Source of the DNA: Bordetella sp. 02P26C-1
GTDB lineage: Bacteria > Pseudomonadota > Gammaproteobacteria > Burkholderiales > Burkholderiaceae_B
DNA: 64,000 bases
Reading direction: 5' to 3'
Assembly: GCF_009763255.1 (NCBI RefSeq)
Contig: NZ_WSJB01000018.1
Coordinates: 301,562-365,561 of the forward strand
Shown: piece after piece, positions 56,167 to 64,000 of the stretch
How the letters are laid out: every line of letters starts with the position of its first letter
Position numbering within the stretch: position 1 is the stretch's first letter
The notes under the pieces: model-generated
What the model saw: the letters and a program-made list of their open reading frames with translations, nothing else
The model's database searches: none
Told to the model about the DNA's origin: nothing
Translations under genes and position numbers: made by a program

Positions 56167-59061
56167 ATGCCCACTCGCCCCCCCCTTGGATTGACGCGTA
56201 TTTACGCAGCGCTGTGCCTGGCCATCGGCAGCGGTCCGGCGATCGCGCAGGTCCCCTGGAATTTGCAGATGGTCAATGCCGACGTCGCACATGCTTTGGG
56301 CTATACGGGCAAGGACATCATCGTGGGCGTGATCGATTCCGGTCTGGACATGCACCACCCCGCCTTCCGGGGGCGGGTAGATCCCAGGTCGATGAATTTC
56401 ATAGACCCCGGACAACCTGTCACGGACCCCGGCCGCCATGGCACGCACGTGTCCGGCATCATTGGCGCCGGCTTGAACACGGGCCCCATGTATGGCGTGG
56501 CCTACGACTCGACCTTGCTTGCCATGCAAGCGATCGGGGGTCGTGAGGACGACGACGATGAGGATGACGACGACGACACGGTCAGCGTCAAGGCCCTGCG
56601 GTACGCGGCGCAGCTAAAACTGAAAGTCGTCAATGGCAGTTATGGTCCGCCCGCAATTCCCCCTCGCTGGGATCGCGAGACAGGACAGCTCAACCCCACG
56701 TATCAGCTGATGCCCTATCAGATTCTGCTTTTCAATGATGATACGGGTGCCGCGGACGATCTGCCCCAATACGAGGCGGTCGCGGCAGCGGCCGAAGCCG
56801 ATGTCCTGATGGTGTTCGCCGCCGGCAACGAGTACCAGGAACAACCCTTGGCCTCCGCCAACCCCACGGGGCTTGCGATCCTGCCGTATATCCGTCCAGA
56901 AAACCGTAATTCGGGCGTTTACCAGTACATCCGGGGCGGTGAAGACAACATACCCGATATCAAAGACCCCTCGACCTTCGTCTATCTGGATAACAACGAT
57001 CCACGCGTCGCTCATCTGGATTACTCGCATCTGCAAGACAAGTTAATCGCTGCAGTCGCAGTGGGCCCCGACGGCAAGATCGCCGCCTACAGCAATCGCT
57101 GCGGCGTCGCCTGGCAATGGTGCATGGCCGCGCCCGGCGGCAACGGGGAGGATGAAGTTGATGAGGGCATCCTGTCCACCGTCCCCGGCGGATACGACGT
57201 CATGTCGGGCACGTCGATGGCGGCACCCTTAATTGCGGGATCGGCCGCGGTATTGCGCGGCGCGTTCCCGTATCTGACGGCCAGCCAGACGATTGAGGTG
57301 CTGTTAACCACCACGGACCGCGCCGGCGACTATGCAGACCGCGCCACCTACGGACGGGGCTTACTGGACCTGGGCCGCGCCATCCTGGGCCCGGGCCAAT
57401 TCGGTGCGGAAGGCTTCGCCCCCCTATTCGACGTCAACACGCAAGGCTTCAATTCCACGTGGTCGGGCGACATTAGCGGCAGCGGTGGTTTAACCAAGCG
57501 CGGCGCTGGGCTACTGACTCTGGCGGGCAATAACAGCTATTCCGGCGACACGACCATCGCGGGTGGTGCACTGCGCGTCAGTGGCAGCATCGCCAGCTCC
57601 TCAGTACTGGTAGAGCCCGATGCGCTGCTGACCGGCAACGGCACGGTAGGCAGCACGCGCGTGGCAGGGACCATCGCACCGGCGGCCGCGGATGGATCGA
57701 TCGCCACGATGACGGTCAACGGCAACTATCAGCAGCTCACGGGTTCTACCCTGTTGGCCTCGATCACGGACCAGGGCGATAGTACGCAACTGCGTGTCAG
57801 CGGCACCGCCGAGGTGCAAGGCGGCACTCTGCAGGTCCAGGGCATTTCGCCGCATACCGTCGATAAGCAGTTCGCCGTGATTCAGACCCAGGGCGGCGTG
57901 GCGGGCGCGTTCGATCAAGTGCCGAATGACTATATTTTCATCGGTTTGAATACCGTCGTCCTGGGCAATACGCTGGCACTGTCGGTCGATCGTCAAGAAG
58001 GCGGCTTTGGCAGCGTAGGGACGTCGCGCAATCAGCGCGCGGTGGGCGGCGGCATGGACGGATTAAGCGCCGGCAACGCCGTGTTCGACAACCTGATCAT
58101 GTCGACCGACGCGGCAGCGGCGCGCCGCGCCATGGATCGCCTCTCTGGCGATCTGCATCCCAGTCTATTGGGGGTGCTGACGACACAGTCCGCGATCACC
58201 CGAGACGCCCTGACCGATCGCAGCCGGCTGGCCCAAGCGGGCGCGGGCGTCGATGTCTGGGGCCGTTATACCGGCTCGCGTGCCCATCTGAGCAGCGACG
58301 GTAATGCCGGGGGGCTGCGTAACCACTACAACGGCGCGATATTTGGCGTGGACACCGACGTCACCCCACACACGCGCCTGGGGGTGGCATTCGGATTCGG
58401 CCATTCCAGCGCTGATGTTAGCTCGCGCAATGCCAACGCCAAGATAGACAGCTACACCTTGGGAGCCTACGGCAGCAGCGGCATGGGCGTGGCCAATCTG
58501 CGCTATGGCGCGGCCTACAGCTGGCATCAGATCGATAGCCGCCGTAGCGCCTTGGAAGGCTCACCGCGCGTCAAGGCGGACTATGACGCACGCAGCGCCC
58601 AGGCGTTTATCGAACTCGCGACCACGGCCACTCTCGGCGCCACGACGCTAGAACCCTTTGCCAGCCTGGCCTACGTCCACACCCGCGCCGACAGCTTCGA
58701 TGAAAGCGGCGCTGCGGGCCTGCGTGGCAAACGCAGCAGCTTCGATCTGGGATTTACCACCTTGGGCCTGCGCGCAGGCACCCAATGGACGCTTGCGAAT
58801 CGTTCCACCCTGGGGTTGGACGCAAGCCTGGGTTGGATCCATGCCTTGGGTGGCACGACGCCTAAAACGTCGATGAGTTTCCAGCCGGGCGCGTCCTTCA
58901 CGACTGCGGGCCTGCCGGTGGCGCGAGACGCTTTGGCCGTGCAGACAGGCCTGACCTGGCATCACAGCGAGCACGCCTCGCTGAACGTTTCCTACCAAGG
59001 GCAATTCGGCCAACGCACCAGCGATCAAGGTCTATCGCTAAACGCGCGCTGGCGTTTCTAA
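56167..59061 (+). CDS. Subtilisin-like serine protease autotransporter (SphB1/NalP-like)
   Basis: 964 residues from ATG 56167 with AGGAG upstream. Signal peptide to about AIAQ (28). Subtilase domain (30-400) with Asp57 (VGVIDSGLD), His91 (GRHGTHVSG), Asn221 (FAAGNE) and Ser350 (SGTSMAAP). An autotransporter repeat (GLTKRGAGLLTLAGNNSYSGDTTI) is followed by a beta-helix, and an outer-membrane beta-barrel spans about 700-964, ending RWRF. The candidate lipobox (AALC) has Leu before Cys, so it is not an obvious lipoprotein unlike SphB1. An acidic run EDDDDEDDDDD (127-137) interrupts the catalytic domain. It probably cleaves other surface proteins, such as the neighbour. Confidence 0.94.
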   Translation: MPTRPPLGLTRIYAALCLAIGSGPAIAQVPWNLQMVNADVAHALGYTGKDIIVGVIDSGLDMHHPAFRGRVDPRSMNFIDPGQPVTDPGRHGTHVSGIIGAGLNTGPMYGVAYDSTLLAMQAIGGREDDDDEDDDDDTVSVKALRYAAQLKLKVVNGSYGPPAIPPRWDRETGQLNPTYQLMPYQILLFNDDTGAADDLPQYEAVAAAAEADVLMVFAAGNEYQEQPLASANPTGLAILPYIRPENRNSGVYQYIRGGEDNIPDIKDPSTFVYLDNNDPRVAHLDYSHLQDKLIAAVAVGPDGKIAAYSNRCGVAWQWCMAAPGGNGEDEVDEGILSTVPGGYDVMSGTSMAAPLIAGSAAVLRGAFPYLTASQTIEVLLTTTDRAGDYADRATYGRGLLDLGRAILGPGQFGAEGFAPLFDVNTQGFNSTWSGDISGSGGLTKRGAGLLTLAGNNSYSGDTTIAGGALRVSGSIASSSVLVEPDALLTGNGTVGSTRVAGTIAPAAADGSIATMTVNGNYQQLTGSTLLASITDQGDSTQLRVSGTAEVQGGTLQVQGISPHTVDKQFAVIQTQGGVAGAFDQVPNDYIFIGLNTVVLGNTLALSVDRQEGGFGSVGTSRNQRAVGGGMDGLSAGNAVFDNLIMSTDAAAARRAMDRLSGDLHPSLLGVLTTQSAITRDALTDRSRLAQAGAGVDVWGRYTGSRAHLSSDGNAGGLRNHYNGAIFGVDTDVTPHTRLGVAFGFGHSSADVSSRNANAKIDSYTLGAYGSSGMGVANLRYGAAYSWHQIDSRRSALEGSPRVKADYDARSAQAFIELATTATLGATTLEPFASLAYVHTRADSFDESGAAGLRGKRSSFDLGFTTLGLRAGTQWTLANRSTLGLDASLGWIHALGGTTPKTSMSFQPGASFTTAGLPVARDALAVQTGLTWHHSEHASLNVSYQGQFGQRTSDQGLSLNARWRF

Positions 59062-59163
59062 GCGCTGACGATCCACTTTCGACCGCCGTCATCCACACAC
59101 CTTTTCTGTCGTAGTGCGCCGCTTTTGGGCGGTGCCGCGTTCTCTGCCATTCGGAAAATCCAC

Positions 59164-60339
59164 GTGAAAACCCATAAGAAAAATGCTCCCATGGCGCCCT
59201 ATGCCCTCGGTCTGACCGAAGACGCCCATGCATCGTCGTCACGGTCACCGGCGCTGATCACCGCAACTCTCGCGGCCTGGCTGACACTGCCCGCGATCGG
59301 GCATGCGCAGCAGGCGGTGGCGCCCGTTTCCCTGGAAGTCAGCGGCTCCGAGGGTCGCAATGCCAGCAGGTTCCGAAGCTCGACCCGGGGTGGCTCCCCC
59401 AAGGATTTGGCCTATACCCTGGCCTCGAATCAATCAATCAATACGCAAAGCTATGTCGCCGCGGCGATCGCCCTCACTGCCCGCGCCGGCAAGGGGGGCG
59501 ACGGTCACGATGGCATCATCTGGGACAGCGCCGGTTCCATGGGCGGCAGCGTGGGAAGAATCGCGCTCGAAGTGGCGGGCTCGGTCACACAGGGCAATGC
59601 CTCTGCCACGGGTCATGGCATTGCCGTCACGGCAACGGGCGGCAACAGCGGCTCACGAATGAAAGGAGGAACGGGCGGCGGCAGCGGCGGTATGCTCGGC
59701 GTCAGTTTAAATAATGCGTCGGTGACAACGTATGGTAGAGGGGCGGATGGCCTGCAGGTACGAAGCACCGGTGGCAAGGGCGGCAGCGGCTTTGAAGCGG
59801 CGGGCATCCGTTGGTCAGCCAGTTCTGGCGGGGCCGGCGGCCAGATGTCGCTGGGCTTTAGCGGCAGTATCGATGCGACCGGCTCGGGCATCACCGCAAG
59901 CTCCAGAGGAGGGGTGGGCGGCAATATCAGCGGCGGCGTGATACAGACTGCCGGCAGCAGCGCCGGCACGGGCGGGCACGGCGGCGAAATCATCGCGGCG
60001 CTGAGCGGCAAATCCAATGGCGCGGCTTCGACCATCATCGCCCGCGGCGGCAGCGGCGTTTCTCTGATCAGCGCTGGCGGAGACGGTGGCCAGGTGACGG
60101 GATCGAGCTGGTTCAACGGGGCCGACGGCGGCGACGGGGGTGTTGGCGGCAATATCTCCGCCCAGATGGACAAGGTGCAGATTACCGCGCGGGGTGATGG
60201 CGTCTCCGGCGTGCTGCTGCAAAGTGACGGGGCAACGGGTTCTGGGGTGGTGGTTCCGGGATCACCCGTGGCGGCAAGGCGGGCAAAGGCGGCGACGGCG
60301 GCAGCGTCACCGCCACCCTGGGTGGGGGTGTTCGCGTGA
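59164..60339 (+). CDS. Giant glycine-rich autotransporter, N-terminal part up to a frame break
   Basis: Begins at GTG 59164 (MKTHKKNAPMAPYALG) or ATG 59191; a longer opening from TTG 59125 is less likely. An extended signal region ends near PAIGHAQQ. The rest is a glycine-rich beta-helix passenger. Near 60229 the glycine pattern stops in this frame and continues in the overlapping frame that begins at 60228, so this frame ends in an unrelated tail (PGSPVAARRAKAATAA) and a stop at 60339. The shift fits the loss of one G from the G4 tract at 60229-60232. It may be a true pseudogene, a phase-variable tract, or a sequencing error. Confidence 0.85.
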   Translation: MKTHKKNAPMAPYALGLTEDAHASSSRSPALITATLAAWLTLPAIGHAQQAVAPVSLEVSGSEGRNASRFRSSTRGGSPKDLAYTLASNQSINTQSYVAAAIALTARAGKGGDGHDGIIWDSAGSMGGSVGRIALEVAGSVTQGNASATGHGIAVTATGGNSGSRMKGGTGGGSGGMLGVSLNNASVTTYGRGADGLQVRSTGGKGGSGFEAAGIRWSASSGGAGGQMSLGFSGSIDATGSGITASSRGGVGGNISGGVIQTAGSSAGTGGHGGEIIAALSGKSNGAASTIIARGGSGVSLISAGGDGGQVTGSSWFNGADGGDGGVGGNISAQMDKVQITARGDGVSGVLLQSDGATGSGVVVPGSPVAARRAKAATAAASPPPWVGVFA

Positions 60340-63300
60340 CGACCACTGGGAAAGCAGCTCACGGCGTGCAAGCTGTCAGTCGGGGCGGCGGCGGCAGCAA
60401 CGGTGGAGCGGGTGGGGTCTTTTACAGCGGTGGCGCCGGCAGCGAAGGCGGCGCCGGCGGCAGCGTGCGGCTCACCAGCGCCGCCACAATCGACACCTCC
60501 GGCGCGGATGCCTATGGGCTATATGCCGCCAGTCTGGGCGGCGCCGCAGGCGAAGGGGGCAAGGGACGGTCGATAGTGGCCGTCGGCGGCCACGGCGGCG
60601 CGAACAGTCGCAGTTCCGAGGTCAACTTGACGAATCAGGGGACGGTCACGACCCGAGGCGAAGCAAGTCACGGCGTGTTCGGACAAAGCATCGGCGGCGA
60701 CGGCGGCACCAGCGTCGGCGCTAGACAGGGTGCGATCGGTGGCGACGGCGATTCCAATAGTCCGAATGCCAACGGCGCGGCGCTGACGGTATCAAATGCC
60801 GGCACGATCACAGCCAGCGGAAAATCGGCCAACGGCATCGTCGCACAGAGTATCGGCGGTGGCGGTGGCAATGGCGGCAGCGCCTTCGGTATGTATTCCT
60901 TGGGTGGTAATGGCCATTCCAGCGGCAACGGGGGTACCGTCAATGTTTCTAACGCCGGGCGTATTACGACTTCCGGTGCCGGGGGCTACGGGATCCATGC
61001 CCAAAGCATCGGCGGCGGCGGCGGCAAAGCTACGCAATCGACAGCCATCGGTACGCTCATCCCCTCGATCGCCCATGGCGGCAAGGGAGCATCCGGCGGC
61101 GACGGCGGCAGAGTCACCATCTCTCTGACGAATGACAGCACAATACTGACCAAAGGCGCCGACGCCACGGCCATCGTGGCACAAAGCATCGGCGGCGGCG
61201 GCGGTGACGGCGGCACGGCAGGCGCTCTCGGCTTGGTCTCCATCGCGGCCGCCTCCTGGGGGGGCGCAGCGGGCGCCAGCGGTCATGGCTCAACGGTGGA
61301 CATCACCACGCGCGGTCGGATTGAAACCCAAGGCGACGGCGCGGGCGGCGTACTCGCGCAGTCCATTGGCGGCGGCGGAGGCACGGGCGGCGACAGTACT
61401 ACCGCCGGCATCAGCCTTGTCGCGGTCGGCACCGGTGGCAGCGCGGGCGGCGCCGGCCACGGCGGTAAAGTTTTTTTCAACAACTACGCGGACATCCTCA
61501 CCAACGGCACAGACGCGCATGGGGCCTTGCTGCAAAGCATAGGCGGAGGAGGCGGCGCCGGCGGCAACGCACTGGCGTTGGGCACGATCGCGCTGCCCTA
61601 CTATTCCGGTAACGCGACCGCGGCCATCGGCGGCGTGGGCGGCGTAGGAGGCAATGCCGGCAGCGTCGACGCGAATAACCACAAAATTATCAAAACGAAA
61701 GGTGACGGATCGCGCGCGCTGGTGGCCCAGAGCATCGGCGGTGGCGGGGGATCGGGCGGTACCGCGCATGCGACCAGCATCTCTATTTCGCTCACCTCGG
61801 CGTCGCTCGCTGTAGGTCTGGGGCGTTCCGGCGGCAGCGGCGGGGACGGGAGCACGGTGCAGAGCCACAATTCCGGCCAGCTGGAAACCGCCGGAGACCA
61901 TGCCGCGGCCATGCTCATCCAGAGCGTGGGGGGCGGCGGAGGCATCGGCGGATCCGCCGTGGCGCGATCGGCTGCCTTTGGATTGAAGACGTTTTCGGCA
62001 TCGCTGGCCATCGGCGGCCGGGGCGGTACGGGTGGCAACGCGGGTTCGGTGACGCTGGATCAGCAAGGAAGTATCAAAACGGCAGGTAAGCAATCGCCAG
62101 GTGTGCTGGGTCAAAGTGTCGGCGGCGGCGGCGGTAGCGGTGGCCTGACCCACGGAGATACCCGGGCGGACACCGGCAGTGTCGCTGTGTCGCTCGGCCG
62201 TAGCGGGGGCAGCGGCGGGGACGCCGGCGCGGTGACGATCACACAAAGAACGGGCGGCTGGATCGAAACAACGGGCATGGCCAGTGACGGCCTTGTGGCC
62301 CAAAGCGTGGGCGGCGGCGGCGGCATAGGCGGTGCAGTAGGAGACAAGAACCAGCCGGATTGGCCTCCCATCCCCGCTTTGCCCGACGGTGGCGGCGGCT
62401 TCACCGCCTCGGCTTCCCTGACCCTCGGCGGCTCGGGGGGCGCGGGCGGCGCTGGCAAGACCGTGACCGTGACCCAGAACGGCAGGATCGAGACGCGCGG
62501 TCGCCAAAGCAGCGCGGTGGTGGCTCAAAGCATAGGCGGTGGCGGTGGGCGCGCGGGGTCCACCGCGACTTCGGCTCCCGGCGGCACACTGGGTCTATCT
62601 CTGACCCTGGGCGGATCAGGCGGCGCAGGAGGCGACGGGGGCCAGGTAACGGTGAAGCAAACCGGCGTCATCCTGACATCGGGCATGGGCAGCACCGGCG
62701 TACTCGCGCAGAGCATAGGCGGAGGCGGCGGCGCCGGATCGTCCAGTGAAAGCACTCAGTCGCCGGGCAAAGTCACCGCCAATCTATCGATCGGCGGATC
62801 AGGCGGGCAAGGTGGCGACGGCGGTGACGTGCACCTCGACCACAGCGGCGTCATACGCAGCTCGGCGAGCGACGCGCTCCTGGTGCAAAGTATTGGCGGG
62901 GGTGGCGGACAAGCAGGCGCGGTCTACGGCGGGGTAAACATTGACGGCACCGACGCCATCAGGTCCCTGTCGCCGCCCGAAGAGGGTTTTGCGTTCACGG
63001 TTACGGTAGGCGCGCGTGGCGGCAACGGTGGCAACGGCGGTACTGCCACGGTCAACAACAGCGGCAGCCTCTCCTCAAACGGCGATACACGCGCTGCTGC
63101 GACAGTACAGAGTATCGGAGGTGGCGGTGGGACGGGCGGGATCGCCTCAGCGTTCTACGACGTGAGCCCCCTGGCGAACCAGCCGGTCGCGCAGATGTCG
63201 CTCGCCCTGGGCGGCAGCGGGGGCGCGGGCGGACACGGGGGCAGCGTGACGTGGAAATCCACCGCGCGGACAGCGGGCGGCGGTATCATGAGCGACGCGA

Positions 63301-64000
63301 TACGCTTGCAAAGCATAGGCGGCGGTGGCGGCGTCGCGGCCAGTCAGATGGCTGCCGTATCGAGAGACGACGGGCCCACCGGCCCCACATACCGGCTGAC
63401 CGGCGCGGTCGTCTCATTGCAAGGGCGCGGCGGAAGTGGCGGCATGGGCGGAAACGTCACGGCAACGCAGGAAGCCCGCGCACATATCGAAACCGCAGGC
63501 GAGAGCAGCATTGGTCTGCTCGCACAAAGCGTGGGCGGTGGCGGCGGCATCTCTGTCGCGCATTTCCCCCAAGGCGCCGCCAAGACCGGGCTGAACCTGG
63601 GTGGCGGCGTGGGGGCGGGCGGCAAGGTCACGTTGAACCAGTCCGGCATCGTAGAGACAAGTCATGCCGGTTCCCACGCCATCCTGGCGCAGAGCGTGGG
63701 TGGCGGCGGCGGCGCAACACGGGTGCTGGGGGCGGACCAAAGCACACAGATCTTTAACGCCGCCCGGGAGGGCGACGGCAACGGCGGCACGGTCGCCGTT
63801 GCCATCAATAGCAGTGGCAGCATTATCACGGCCGGCATTGGCTCCTACGGCGTACTCGCCCAGAGCATCGGCGGCGGGGGTGGTTACCTGAACACCGGGG
63901 TGTGGGCCGCGCCGGCAGAGGGTTCCCTGACGCAAACGCACGCCGGAACTGGTGATGGCGGCAGCGTCACGGTCGAAGTGGCGGGTAGCGTGCGCACACG
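60228..64000 (+). CDS. Giant glycine-rich autotransporter passenger, continuing in the second frame and past the window end
   Basis: Open from 60228 to 64000 without a stop and without its own start. Translation gives a repetitive passenger with some 18 copies of an A-Q-S-I-G-G-G-G-G-like motif, spaced about 55-75 residues, interleaved with beta-helix segments such as TVNVSNAGRITTSGAGGYG. This is the pattern of large Burkholderiales autotransporters carrying a C-terminal barrel. The barrel lies beyond the window. The frame is restored by one added G at 60229-60232. Treat as part of the preceding gene. Confidence 0.82.
60684..63880 (+). repeat. Degenerate tandem repeats encoding Q-S-I/V-G-G-G-G-G
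   Basis: About 18 copies of a CARAGCRTNGGCGGCGGCGGC-like sequence begin near 60684, 60846, 61001, 61180, 61355, 61531, 61726, 61918, 62111, 62300, 62525, 62708, 62885, 63108, 63308, 63523, 63690 and 63860. Spacing is 150-225 bases and copies are diverged, so these are ancient structural repeats of a beta-helix rather than recent duplications. Confidence 0.8.

Noticed and set aside
60223..60234. Programmed -1 ribosomal frameshift at the G tract
   Set aside because: The sequence AGTGACGGGGCA does not form an X-XXY-YYZ slippery heptamer in the reading frame used, and no obvious downstream pseudoknot was seen; an indel is simpler.
61290..62528. Long antisense frames within the glycine repeats
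   Set aside because: GGC-rich sense codons read as GCC on the other strand, giving Ala/Pro-rich frames; the sense frame carries the coherent repeat.

Overview
The window is a high-GC bacterial chromosome segment with gene content typical of the Alcaligenaceae (Bordetella/Achromobacter-like Betaproteobacteria). Supporting signs are a Bug-family periplasmic binding protein, the FmdB - DUF502 - aspS - endonuclease/phosphatase - cardiolipin synthase run, an AspRS with features of the non-discriminating type, a SphB1-like subtilisin autotransporter, and a giant glycine-rich autotransporter with repeated Q-S-I-G-G-G-G-G motifs. The assignment is inferred from genes alone. I saw no rRNA, tRNA, CRISPR array, insertion sequence or prophage.

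Layout. 1-4.9 kb: a partial membrane acyltransferase with a C-terminal SGNH domain, a CoxG-like SRPBCC protein, and two drug/metabolite exporters. 4.9-9.9 kb (minus strand): the conserved housekeeping run ending in cardiolipin synthase. 10.1-11.4 kb: a putative Na+/H+ antiporter. 11.5-16.1 kb (minus): a tight four-gene lipid-type operon. It encodes a membrane di-iron hydroxylase ('sterol desaturase' family), a three-His-box fatty acid desaturase, a ketoacyl-ACP synthase III fused to a haem-oxygenase-like di-iron (HDO) domain, and an unrecognised 301-residue protein. This is my best candidate for an undescribed system. 16.2-21.5 kb: a dapA-family gene with a structured upstream region, msrC, a PLP aminotransferase, ubiA, a yqjC-like gene and a GlcC-like regulator. 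21.5-24.0 kb: two identical 15-bp operators and malate synthase G. 24-32 kb: a zinc-free MDR oxidoreductase, a TonB receptor behind a Fur-like box, a hotdog thioesterase, a nitroreductase, a RidA - MFS - serine/threonine dehydratase cluster, and a Bug protein.

33-42 kb: an MdtABC-type RND efflux operon and a LysP-like permease. 42.1-43.1 kb: a secreted protein with two retropepsin-like motifs. 43.3-52.4 kb (minus): one seven-gene operon encoding an M81 metallopeptidase, a peptide-type ABC importer, a D-amino-acid-type PLP enzyme and an N-carbamoyl-D-amino-acid hydrolase. A divergent LysR regulator and a T-N11-A palindrome sit upstream. I read it as uptake and catabolism of modified or D-amino-acid compounds. 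53.7-55.9 kb: ssb and an MFS transporter. 56.2-64 kb: a subtilisin autotransporter followed by a giant glycine-rich autotransporter. The giant gene's reading frame is broken at a G4 tract near 60.23 kb, and it runs off the window.

Working together: the divergent GlcC/GlcB pair handles glyoxylate. RidA probably detoxifies the enamine released by the adjacent dehydratase. The protease autotransporter may mature the neighbouring giant passenger, as SphB1 does for FHA in B. pertussis. The lipid operon could make a modified or decarboxylated fatty product, but the product cannot be read from sequence.
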